Source: RBG-16-66-20 sp035308765 (GTDB taxonomy: Bacteria > Pseudomonadota > Gammaproteobacteria > Burkholderiales > SG8-39). From it: 64,000 nucleotides of DNA. How positions within the stretch are numbered: position 1 is the first letter of the stretch; each line of letters begins with the position of its first letter. This document shows positions 35,741-42,857 of the stretch, one piece after another. The notes under the pieces were generated by a model. That model was not told the DNA's origin. It saw only the letters and a list, made by a program, of their open reading frames with translations, and searched no databases. The stretch is from contig DATGGA010000064.1 of the NCBI GenBank assembly GCA_035308765.1, positions 44,536 to 108,535 on the forward strand, given 5' to 3'. A program made the position numbers and the translations under genes.

Positions 35741-36558
35741 GCATCTCGCGCACGGCGTTCCGGCACCGGCGCGTGAATGAGCGCGATGCTGAGCCACACC
35801 GCGACGCTGAAATACAGCGACATCCACGCCACTTCGCTATGCCAGTCCTGCCAGCGGCGGGCAACGATCCAGCGGTCCGAGACGTCCAGCAGGCCCTGGG
35901 CGACGCTCAGGTAGTGGCGCCCGCTCGCCTCGTCTGCCAGCCAGCGCGCCCAGTACATCGGCACGTCGACCAGGAACATGAAGGCGACGTAGGCGATGCC
36001 CGCCGCGCACCAGGCGGCCAGCAGCGGCCGCAGCGAGGCGTTGCAGCGCGGCCAGATCCAGAGCAGGCTCGTGACCAGCAGCCCTGCGCTCAGGGCCCAA
36101 ATCGGTTCTTCGAGCACGTGCCCGAGGTTCGACGTGGTGAGCACCGAGTACCACGAGCAGATCTCCGCGACCGCGATGAGCGGGACCACCACCACCGAGG
36201 TGACCCTGCCGGCGCCGCTGCCCGTGGCGCGCGAAATTTCCCGCAGCAGCAGCGCCCACTGCGCGGCGAAGCACAATTCGGCGAAAGTCGCCACGGAGCG
36301 TCCGACGATGACGCTGGAGAGCCAGGTGTCGAACAGGCAGAAGCGCTGTATGTCATAGACCGGCAGCGCCGAGCGGTAAGCGCAGCCGAGCACGTAGCCC
36401 GCCGACAGGAGAAGCTGCGCGCGGCGCAGGTAGTAGGCTTCAGGCGACAGGGTTGCCTGGCGCCGCTCGAGCGCGGCGGCCGACAGCGCCCATGCAAGGA
36501 TGTTGAACCCCGCGACGGAGCAGAGGAAAAACCACCACCAGAAAACGTCTGCTGACAT
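35737..36558 (-). CDS. Polytopic membrane protein of unknown function
   Basis: A 273-residue protein with about seven hydrophobic helices (for example WWWFFLCSVAGFNILAWALS near the N-terminus and MSLYFSVAVWLSIALI near the C-terminus). Charged or polar loops include YDIQRFCLFDTWLSS, EICSWYSVLTTSNLGH and DRWIVARRWQDWHSEVAWM. I do not recognise the family. It sits between the PAP2 and psd genes, so a role in lipid metabolism or flipping is possible but only by context. GC content and codon use match neighbours. Confidence 0.7.
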   Translation of the reverse strand: MSADVFWWWFFLCSVAGFNILAWALSAAALERRQATLSPEAYYLRRAQLLLSAGYVLGCAYRSALPVYDIQRFCLFDTWLSSVIVGRSVATFAELCFAAQWALLLREISRATGSGAGRVTSVVVVPLIAVAEICSWYSVLTTSNLGHVLEEPIWALSAGLLVTSLLWIWPRCNASLRPLLAAWCAAGIAYVAFMFLVDVPMYWARWLADEASGRHYLSVAQGLLDVSDRWIVARRWQDWHSEVAWMSLYFSVAVWLSIALIHAPVPERRARDA

Positions 36559-36607
36559 GAACCTGCAATGTTCGCATGCTAGGCCCGTGCCGGCTGTTAC
36601 GGTTTTC

Positions 36608-37450
36608 TTAAGGTTCGGGCAGGCGCATCAGCGGCTCGCCCATGCGGATGAGCGAACCTGCCGTCACATTTCCGCAAAGTGCGAAGCCGCGCGGCGCGAA
36701 CACGAGAATCGTCGAGCCATGCTGGAACCAGCCCATTTCCTCGCCCTTGGCGAAGCGCGCATCGCAATGGATCACGTTCGGACCGCGATAGCGCAGGTGC
36801 AGCAGCACGTCGAGAAAATGCAGGCGGATGCTCGCGACGAGAACCGCGGCCACCGGGACCAGCAGGATTTCGTGTCCGCCCGCCTCGAGCCTGGTGCGCA
36901 ACAGGGCGCGCTCGTTCTTGCAGAACAGTTTCTCGACGCGCCGCAGCGCGATCGGGTTCACGTTCCAGGTATCGCCCGAGAAGTAGGTTACCTGCCCGAT
37001 CCGGCAGTCGTGCGGCGCGTGGAAGCGGTGGTACATGCTCGAAGTGATCCGCAGCGTGGCGTAGGTCGCGTCGCGGAAATCGTCCGCGAGCGTGGCGCTG
37101 CCGACCAGGTCCAGTATCGTGTAGGGGAAGCCCTTCGCCTGGATCAACTGGCCGTCCTCGACCCGCCCGCAGGCGCCGACGATCGCGTCGCAGGGACTGG
37201 CCAGCAGCGCCGGATCGGGATCCACCGGCCGCGCGCCGTGCTTCAGCTCGCGGATGAAGCAGTCGTGCAGGCTGCGAAAGCTGGCCTGCTTCGCTTCATC
37301 GAGGCGCAGGTCCGCGAACAGCCGCCAGGCCGCGAGCGACAGATCGCGCACCAGCGGCAGTTCGAGCTGGCTGAACCAACCCATGAAGCGCGTAAACGCG
37401 TGCCGGGGAATGCGGTTGGTGATGAGGAAATTGAGGTCTTCCGTCACCAT
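36608..37450 (-). CDS. psd: Phosphatidylserine decarboxylase
   Basis: Converts phosphatidylserine to phosphatidylethanolamine using a pyruvoyl group formed by self-cleavage. The 280-residue proenzyme has SPCDAIVGACGRVEDGQLIQAKG, the segment ITSSMYHRFHAPHDCRI, GDTWNVNP, and the cleavage motif as FQHGSTILVF near residue 248 (HGST instead of the commoner LGST; the Gly-Ser pair is kept). The start ATG lies inside a possible Pho box of the divergent aminotransferase gene. Pairs functionally with pssA at 41.1-41.9 kb. Confidence 0.92.
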   Translation of the reverse strand: MVTEDLNFLITNRIPRHAFTRFMGWFSQLELPLVRDLSLAAWRLFADLRLDEAKQASFRSLHDCFIRELKHGARPVDPDPALLASPCDAIVGACGRVEDGQLIQAKGFPYTILDLVGSATLADDFRDATYATLRITSSMYHRFHAPHDCRIGQVTYFSGDTWNVNPIALRRVEKLFCKNERALLRTRLEAGGHEILLVPVAAVLVASIRLHFLDVLLHLRYRGPNVIHCDARFAKGEEMGWFQHGSTILVFAPRGFALCGNVTAGSLIRMGEPLMRLPEP

Positions 37451-37474
37451 GCTGTAACCCGGGGGCGGTAAACA
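37441..37474 (+). promoter_or_regulatory. Possible Pho box and -10 of the aminotransferase gene
   Basis: CCGTCAC (37441-37447), four bases, CTGTAAC (37452-37458): 5 of 7 matches each at 11-base spacing. After 10 bases comes TAAACA (37469-37474). The first half-site and spacer overlap the psd start codon on the other strand, so coding constraint could explain part of it. The predicted transcript would begin at or within a few bases of the ATG at 37483. Confidence 0.5.
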
Positions 37475-37482
37475 GGCCGCAA

Positions 37483-39132
37483 ATGAACGAGACCTATCTT
37501 CTCTACGGCATCGGCGCCGCCGCGGCCATGCTGACCATCCCGGCGCTCAAGACGCGCCTGGAGCTGTCGAAGGCCAAACATCCTTCGCTTACGGGCCATT
37601 CCCGCATGGCGCGCCGGGTCGCCGGACTGATTCCCTATTACGGCTACGACGAGCAGCGGGTTTTCCGCTCCGACGGCGCACCCGACGAGATCGAGGCGCG
37701 GCGCCGGGCGGGGTTCGCCCGACTCGCCGAGCTCTACCGCCGGCGCTTTGCGAAGACGGCGGCGCTCACCAATGAGGCGCGCAAGGGAATGTCGGACCTG
37801 CAGTTCACCAGCGCCTACCGCGTGCCGTTCCAGTACAGCAGGTATGTGCGCAGGCACCTCGGGTTCGGGGCATTCGTGGAATCGTCCAGCGGCGTGACGG
37901 TCACGGACCTCGATGGCAACTGCTTCTACGATCTCACAGGGTCCTACGGGGTCAACGTGTTCGGCTACGACTTTTACAAGTCGTGCATGGCCGAGGGCAG
38001 CGCACGCGCCGCGATGCTGGGACCCGTGCTTGGGGCCTATCATCCCGCCGTCGCGTACAACGTGCGCCGGTTGCGCGAGATCTCCGGCCTGGACGAGGTG
38101 TCCTTTCACATGTCCGGCACCGAGGCGGTGATGCAGGCGGTGCGCCTCGCGCGGTATCACACACGCCGTTCCCACCTGGTGCGCTTCTGCGGCGCCTACC
38201 ATGGCTGGTGGGAAGACGTGCAGCCCGGCATCGGTAACCCGGTGCCGCCGCACAATACCTACACGCTGAAGGACATGGACGAGGACTCTTTGCGCGTGCT
38301 GCGTCGGCGCCGCGACATTGCCTGCGTGCTGGTGAACCCGCTGCAGGCCCTGCATCCGAACATGAATGCGCCCGGCGACGGCTCGCTGGTGGACAGCACG
38401 CGCCACGCGCACTTCGACCGGGCCGGCTATGCAAAGTGGCTGAAGCGGCTGCGCGAAGTCTGCACCGAGCGCGGCGTCGTGCTGATCTTCGACGAGGTGT
38501 TCGTCGGCTTCCGTATCGCACCCGGCGGCGCGCAGGAATATTTCGGCGTGCGCGCCGACCTGGTCACCTACGGCAAGACGCTGGGCGGCGGATTTCCGGT
38601 TGGCGCGGTCTGCGGGCGCGCCGGTCTCATGAAGCGCTTCCGAGAAGACCGGCCGGCCGACATCTGCTTCGCGCGCGGCACGTTCAATTCGCATCCCTAC
38701 GTGATGGGCGCGATGCAGGTGTTCCTCGAACGTCTGGAAAGCGCGGATCTGCGCGAGCCGTATCGCGGTCTCGACGAGTGCTGGGATCGCCGCGCCGGGC
38801 GGCTCAATGAACGGCTCAGGGAAGCGGGGTTGCCCGTGCAGGTAGCGAACCTGTCGTCGATCTGGACCGTCTGCTATACGCAGCCGTCGCGCTACAACTG
38901 GATGCTGCAGTACTACATGCGCACCGAAGGGCTGGCGCTCAGCTGGGTCGGCACCGGTCGGCTGATTTTCAGCCTCGACTATGCGGAGGCCGATTTCGAA
39001 GCGGTCGCGGAACGGTTCATTGCCGCCGCCACGGCCATGCAGAGGGATGGCTGGTGGTGGTCGGACCCCGCGCTGACCGACAAGTCGATCAAGCGCGGGA
39101 TACTCAGGGAAATGCTCTCGCAACGGTTCTGA
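37483..39132 (+). CDS. Membrane-anchored class III (PLP) aminotransferase
   Basis: A 549-residue protein. Residues about 5-22 form a hydrophobic helix, then a basic stretch of about 100 residues precedes the fold-type I domain. Motifs: YDLTGSYGVNVFGYDF, HMSGTEAVMQAVRLAR, FCGAYHGWWEDV (stacking aromatic region), FDEVFVGFRIAPGGAQEYF and the PLP lysine in TYGKTLGGGFPVGAVCG (Lys365). It resembles glutamate-1-semialdehyde aminomutase and related aminotransferases, but the anchor and extended ends argue against heme synthesis. A lipid or head-group substrate is inferred from psd, pssA and Pho-box context. Confidence 0.82.
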   Translation: MNETYLLYGIGAAAAMLTIPALKTRLELSKAKHPSLTGHSRMARRVAGLIPYYGYDEQRVFRSDGAPDEIEARRRAGFARLAELYRRRFAKTAALTNEARKGMSDLQFTSAYRVPFQYSRYVRRHLGFGAFVESSSGVTVTDLDGNCFYDLTGSYGVNVFGYDFYKSCMAEGSARAAMLGPVLGAYHPAVAYNVRRLREISGLDEVSFHMSGTEAVMQAVRLARYHTRRSHLVRFCGAYHGWWEDVQPGIGNPVPPHNTYTLKDMDEDSLRVLRRRRDIACVLVNPLQALHPNMNAPGDGSLVDSTRHAHFDRAGYAKWLKRLREVCTERGVVLIFDEVFVGFRIAPGGAQEYFGVRADLVTYGKTLGGGFPVGAVCGRAGLMKRFREDRPADICFARGTFNSHPYVMGAMQVFLERLESADLREPYRGLDECWDRRAGRLNERLREAGLPVQVANLSSIWTVCYTQPSRYNWMLQYYMRTEGLALSWVGTGRLIFSLDYAEADFEAVAERFIAAATAMQRDGWWWSDPALTDKSIKRGILREMLSQRF

Positions 39133-39133
39133 A

Positions 39134-39742
39134 TCAGCCGTGCTGCCGGTGCGGCATCGGGTCGATCAGCTCGCCGCGCAAGAGATACATCGGCGCCTTG
39201 TGATAGAGCTTCAGGTCGTGGAACGGGTCGGTCAGGATCTTTATCATCCATACCAGCCCCGTCTTTACGTCCCGGATGAAGAACAGGTGCACCGTGCGGA
39301 ACAGCAGGCCGCCTACACCCAGCGCGAGCCAGATCATGGCCAAGTGATGCACGTAGTCGTAGGTCGTGACCGGTAGCTCGAACAGGCCGAACAGCGTGGG
39401 ATCGGCAAGCAGCGGCAGCGGGGCCAGCGCCCAGGCCACGTACAGCAGTATCTTGCGGCGCAAGTTGTATCCGATCTTGATTTCCTCCTTGTACTCGTGC
39501 GTCGCCTGATTGACGTGGTCGTAACCCTTCGGCTCGAAGAAAAAGTGTCCCGACTGGCGCGCGGTCATTGCGATCAGCCAGCCGATCAATGCAGCGGCGA
39601 CCGGATAAACAAACAGCATCGCGTAGGCGCACAGGAAGCTCGCCGCGCTGACGAAATGCAGCGACTGGTTGATCCGGCTGTGGTGATAGTAGCGGTGATC
39701 GTCCCAGCGCTGGATTTGGAGGGTGCGGAGAATTTCTTTCAT
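39134..39742 (-). CDS. Pho-boxed membrane protein with His-rich motif, possibly DUF962/Mpo1-like
   Basis: A 202-residue protein with about four helices. The N-terminus has DDHRYYHHSRINQSLHF followed by two helices, and further histidines lie in SGHFFFEP, YDYVHHLAMIW and FHDLKLYHKAPMYLL. The Y-x-x-x-H...N-x-x-x-H pattern recalls DUF962/Mpo1 proteins, iron-dependent 2-hydroxy fatty acid dioxygenases, but I cannot confirm this. ATG at 39742 is chosen for its GAGGAGA ribosome site. It is convergent with the aminotransferase (one base between) and preceded by the longest Pho-box array in the window. Confidence 0.7.
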   Translation of the reverse strand: MKEILRTLQIQRWDDHRYYHHSRINQSLHFVSAASFLCAYAMLFVYPVAAALIGWLIAMTARQSGHFFFEPKGYDHVNQATHEYKEEIKIGYNLRRKILLYVAWALAPLPLLADPTLFGLFELPVTTYDYVHHLAMIWLALGVGGLLFRTVHLFFIRDVKTGLVWMIKILTDPFHDLKLYHKAPMYLLRGELIDPMPHRQHG

Positions 39743-39786
39743 CTTGTCTCCTCGGCGGTTAAGTCGGAAACCTGACAACGGGCCCG

Positions 39787-39842
39787 AGGATACGGGGGAA
39801 TTGCGACAGTTCCGTAAAACGGAAATGACAAATCGACGACAG
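39787..39842 (-). promoter_or_regulatory. Tandem Pho box array and -10 element
   Basis: On the minus strand four 7-mers at exact 11-base spacing: CTGTCGT (39842-39836), TTGTCAT (39831-39825), GTTTTAC (39820-39814), CTGTCGC (39809-39803), with 6, 6, 3 and 5 of 7 matches to CTGTCAT. Ten bases after the last is TATCCT (39792-39787) as -10. This is two adjoining Pho boxes directing transcription toward the 39742 gene. Confidence 0.78.
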
Positions 39843-39853
39843 GGGGGCCAGTG

Positions 39854-39909
39854 CCGTCGCAATTCATTCACGCGGCGGTCATCGGGGCGTCGCGCGGCGG
39901 ATCCATCAT
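39854..39909 (+). promoter_or_regulatory. Weak Pho-like series before the second glycosyltransferase
   Basis: Four 7-mers at 11-base spacing: CCGTCGC (39854), CATTCAC (39865), CGGTCAT (39876), GCGTCGC (39887), with 4, 4, 6 and 3 matches to CTGTCAT. Ten bases later is CATCAT (39904-39909), six bases before the ATG. The geometry repeats that of the first glycosyltransferase, but the half-sites are degenerate. Confidence 0.35.
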
Positions 39910-39915
39910 CGCGCC

Positions 39916-41181
39916 ATGCGAGCCGGGATGCGCGACGACCAGGCACCGATCCAGATCGAGCAGCTGGGCGGCGTTCGCCGATCGCTGCGCGTCGCGGTGG
40001 TGACCGAAACCTACCCGCCGGAAATCAACGGCGTTGCGCTGACCGCCGCGCGCTTCGTTGAAGGCCTGCGCCAGCGCGGTCACCAGATTCAACTCATCCG
40101 CCCGCGGCAAGACAGTACCGACCACGCGGATGCCGACGACCGTTTCCAGGAAGTGCTCATGCGGGGCGTCGCGATTCCGCGCTATCCGAATCTGAGGATG
40201 GGCCTCCCGGCCAAGCGCGCACTCGAGCAGCTCTGGACTTACTGCCGCCCCGACGTCGTGCACATAGTCACCGAGGGCCCTCTGGGCTGGTCGGCCCAGC
40301 GGGCCGCCCTCAAGCTGCGCATCCCCGCAGTCTCGGATTTCCGCACCAATTTCCACGCCTACAGCCGGCACTACGGCATCGGCTGGCTCGGGAAGCCGAT
40401 CCTCGCCTACCTGCGCAAATTCCACAACCGTACCTTGTGCACCATGGTGCCAACGGAATCCATGCGCGCCGACCTCGCTGCGCTCGGCTTCTATCGCCTG
40501 CGCGTAGTGGCGCGCGGAGTGGACACGGCGCTTTTCGACCCGGCGCGACGCAGCACGGCGCTACGCGCCAGCTGGGGTGCGGCGCCGGAAGACCCCGTGC
40601 TGCTGCATGTAGGCCGCCTCGCGCCGGAAAAGAATCTCGATGCGCTGCTTGCCGCGTTCGAGGCGGCTCGCGAGCGTGCGCCGCGCGCCAGGCTGGTGCT
40701 GGTCGGCGACGGCCCGTCCCGGGGCGAAATGCAGGCGCGCTGCCCGGAAGCGATCCTCGCCGGGACGCGGCGCGGCGAGGAACTTGCCGCGCACTACGCT
40801 TCGGGGGACATGTTCCTGTTTCCGAGCCTGACGGAGACCTACGGCAACGTGACCGTGGAGGCGCTGGCGAGCGGCCTGGCCGTGATCGCCTACGACTACG
40901 CCGCCGCAGCGGCGCATATCCGTCACGGGCATAACGGCCTGCTGGCGGATTTCGACAACACGGCGGAATTCGCTGCGCTCGCGGCCGGGCTGGTCACAAA
41001 TCTGTCCCAGATTCGGGCGCTGGCCGTCAAAGCGCGGCAGGAAGTGCTGGCGCACGACTGGGGGCGCGTGGTGCAGCAGCTCGAAGGCGTTCTGGAGGTC
41101 GCGGCCGGTACGGGCAGCGGACGGTTCTACGGCAGTTCCGGTGGCCGCCGCGCGCGCAGTCCCATGCCCCAGAGCACGTAG
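39916..41181 (+). CDS. GT4-family glycosyltransferase (candidate glycolipid synthase 2)
   Basis: Paralogue of the 34.0-35.2 kb glycosyltransferase along its whole length: LRVAVVTETYPPEINGVALT, IPRYPNLRMGLPAKRAL, DFRTNFHAYSRHYG, KFHNRTLCTMVPTESM, LHVGRLAPEKNLDALLAAFE and E-x7-E in ETYGNVTVEALASG. It has about 25 extra N-terminal residues and a C-terminal tail overlapping the convergent pssA by 55 bases. Having two related enzymes suggests sequential addition of sugars or different donors. Diacylglycerol as acceptor is inferred from context. Confidence 0.85.
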   Translation: MRAGMRDDQAPIQIEQLGGVRRSLRVAVVTETYPPEINGVALTAARFVEGLRQRGHQIQLIRPRQDSTDHADADDRFQEVLMRGVAIPRYPNLRMGLPAKRALEQLWTYCRPDVVHIVTEGPLGWSAQRAALKLRIPAVSDFRTNFHAYSRHYGIGWLGKPILAYLRKFHNRTLCTMVPTESMRADLAALGFYRLRVVARGVDTALFDPARRSTALRASWGAAPEDPVLLHVGRLAPEKNLDALLAAFEAARERAPRARLVLVGDGPSRGEMQARCPEAILAGTRRGEELAAHYASGDMFLFPSLTETYGNVTVEALASGLAVIAYDYAAAAAHIRHGHNGLLADFDNTAEFAALAAGLVTNLSQIRALAVKARQEVLAHDWGRVVQQLEGVLEVAAGTGSGRFYGSSGGRRARSPMPQST

Positions 41182-41888
41182 CCCGAGACGGCATAGGCCA
41201 GGCACAGCAGGAACAGTACGACCGGCGGGCGAAGCGAGACCACCGCAAGGCCGGCGACGAACGCCAGCATCACCCAGAAAGGCACCGCCCGCTTGAGGTT
41301 GAATTCCTTGAAGCTGTAGAACGGCACGTTGGTCACCATGGTGATGCCTGCGTACATCGTGAACACCCAGGCGATCATGCTCAGCCACAATTCGCGGTCG
41401 ATGCCGAAGTCGTCGAATACCCACACCAGGCCCGCCAGCAGCGCAGCGGCCGCCGGACTCGGGATGCCCTGGAAGTAGCGTCTATCGACGACATCCATGT
41501 TTACGTTGAAACGCGCCAGCCGCAGCGCGGCGCCGGCGCAGTATACGAAGGCGGCGATCCAGCCGAGCTTGCCCATGCCTTTCAGCGCCCAGACGTACAT
41601 GACGAGCGCAGGCGCGGCGCCGAATGAAACCATGTCCGACAGGCTGTCGTACTGTGCGCCAAACTCGCTTTGCGTATGCGTGAGCCGCGCGATGCGGCCG
41701 TCCAGCCCGTCGAGAACCATGGCGACGAAGATGGCGATCGCCGCAAGTTCGAAATGTTCGTTCATCGCCTGCACGATGGCGTAGAAGCCGGAGAACAGCG
41801 AAGCGGTGGTGAAAAGGTTCGGCAGCAGATAGATGCTGCGCCGGCGGAACAGGCTCAGGCTGCGGCCGCCCTCCTCGAAGTCTCCCAT
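41127..41888 (-). CDS. pssA: CDP-diacylglycerol--serine O-phosphatidyltransferase
   Basis: Makes phosphatidylserine from CDP-diacylglycerol and serine. The CDP-alcohol phosphatidyltransferase motif is complete: DGLDGRIARLTHTQSEFG followed by AQYDSLSD (about residues 60-86). About seven helices; LLPNLFTTASLFSGFYAI at the N-terminus is typical of the PssA subtype II form. Together with psd it supplies phosphatidylethanolamine, the likely substrate of the PlcP-like enzyme. It has a Pho box on its upstream side and is divergent from plcP. Confidence 0.93.
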   Translation of the reverse strand: MGDFEEGGRSLSLFRRRSIYLLPNLFTTASLFSGFYAIVQAMNEHFELAAIAIFVAMVLDGLDGRIARLTHTQSEFGAQYDSLSDMVSFGAAPALVMYVWALKGMGKLGWIAAFVYCAGAALRLARFNVNMDVVDRRYFQGIPSPAAAALLAGLVWVFDDFGIDRELWLSMIAWVFTMYAGITMVTNVPFYSFKEFNLKRAVPFWVMLAFVAGLAVVSLRPPVVLFLLCLAYAVSGYVLWGMGLRARRPPELP

Positions 41889-41939
41889 CGCATATCCCTG
41901 TTTTGCCGGGGTGACGGGCGAGACCCTACAGGGAGAGTT

Positions 41940-41957
41940 GCGACAATCTGATGACAG
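41940..41957 (-). promoter_or_regulatory. Pho box upstream of pssA
   Basis: Minus strand CTGTCAT (41957-41951, perfect half-site), four bases, TTGTCGC (41946-41940, 4 of 7). A TAGGGT -10-like hexamer follows after 11 bases (41928-41923). It lies 52 bases before the pssA start and only nine bases from the oppositely oriented plcP site. Confidence 0.65.
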
Positions 41958-41965
41958 CGCCGCAA

Positions 41966-41999
41966 GATTAACGATCGTGTCATATCCGGAGACTAGCCT
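41966..41999 (+). promoter_or_regulatory. Probable Pho box and -10 of plcP
   Basis: GATTAAC (41966-41972, weak) and GTGTCAT (41977-41983, 6 of 7) at 11-base spacing, then exactly 10 bases to TAGCCT (41994-41999). The upstream half-site is poor against the consensus but shares the TAAC ending seen in the pstS and GT4-1 sites. Confidence 0.5.
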
Positions 42000-42038
42000 A
42001 GCAGCTCAATTGCTTACGCCGGGAACCTGAGGTTATTT

Positions 42039-42857
42039 GTGCCGCACGTCCGCGCCATCTTCCTCTCGGACATCCACCTCGGCACGCCCGCCTGCCAGGC
42101 CGGGCGGCTGCTCGAATTCCTCAAGGCGCACGAGTCGGAGTACCTGTTCCTGGTCGGCGACATCATCGATTTCTGGGCGATGCAGCGCCGCGGCGTGTAC
42201 TGGTCTGCCGAGCAGAACACCGTGGTGCAGAAGATCCTCAAGCGCGCGCGCCACGACGTCAAGGTGATCTTCGTGCCCGGCAACCACGACGAAGCCGCGC
42301 GCGAGCACACCGGCACCTCGTTCGGCAACATCCGCGTCGAGCGCGACTATGTGCACCTGGCCGCCGACGGCAGGCGCTACCTGCTGATCCATGGCGACGA
42401 GTTCGACCAGGTCACGCGCTATCACCGGTGGCTGGCGATCCTTGGCGACCACGCATACTCGATGGTCGTGCGCCTGAACATGTGGCTGTCCTGGCTGCGA
42501 CGCACGCTCGGTATTCCCGGCTACTGGTCGCTCTCGGGCTACGTGAAGAAGAAGGTGAAGAGGGCGGTCAGCTTCGTCTTCGACTTCGAGGATTCGGTTC
42601 TGCGCCACGCGAGGGAGCGCGGCGTGGACGGGGTCATCTGCGGCCACATCCATTCCGCGACGATCCGCGACCACGGCGGCATCACCTACATCAATTGCGG
42701 CGACTGGGTGGACAGCTGCACCGCGATCGTCGAAGATGAGAACGGCTCCATGGCGCTCGTGCACTGGGGGGGCGAAGACGAAATAGCGGAGCGCCTTCCT
42801 CCTTCGGCGGCGAGCTCCGCTCTGAATGAAGCCAGGGAAGACGCGGTCTTATGGTGA
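42039..42857 (+). CDS. plcP: PlcP-like metallophosphoesterase (phospholipase C for lipid remodelling)
   Basis: A 272-residue calcineurin-type phosphoesterase of the UDP-2,3-diacylglucosamine hydrolase superfamily. Metal ligands: FLSDIHLGTPACQAG, LVGDIIDFW, VPGNHDEAAR, LIHGDEFDQV and GVICGHIHSATIRD. The spacing HLGTPACQAGRLLEFL and the W-x-L-S-x-Y-x-K-K-K-V-K-R-A-V-S-F tail match PlcP, which in other bacteria removes phosphate-containing head groups under phosphate limitation, rather than LpxH. GTG start with GAGG upstream. A glycosyltransferase partner nearby is the known genomic association. It overlaps the next gene by 7 bases. Confidence 0.82.
   Translation: MPHVRAIFLSDIHLGTPACQAGRLLEFLKAHESEYLFLVGDIIDFWAMQRRGVYWSAEQNTVVQKILKRARHDVKVIFVPGNHDEAAREHTGTSFGNIRVERDYVHLAADGRRYLLIHGDEFDQVTRYHRWLAILGDHAYSMVVRLNMWLSWLRRTLGIPGYWSLSGYVKKKVKRAVSFVFDFEDSVLRHARERGVDGVICGHIHSATIRDHGGITYINCGDWVDSCTAIVEDENGSMALVHWGGEDEIAERLPPSAASSALNEAREDAVLW

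Noticed and set aside
36559..36607. Pho box for the unknown membrane protein (TAGCAT hexamer present upstream)
   Set aside because: TAGCAT occurs on the minus strand, but no acceptable CTGTCAT-like pair lies 10 bases before it; the nearest candidate, CCGTAAC, is at the wrong distance.
37483..39132. Annotation as HemL (glutamate-1-semialdehyde aminomutase)
   Set aside because: The protein is longer, has an N-terminal membrane helix and differs around the substrate loop; it lies in a lipid locus with no heme genes.
42039..42857. Annotation as LpxH (UDP-2,3-diacylglucosamine hydrolase)
   Set aside because: Shared fold, but the sequence pattern around HLGTPACQAG, the C-terminal VKRAVSF segment and the Pho/glycosyltransferase context fit PlcP-type enzymes better. 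This remains to be confirmed by phylogeny.
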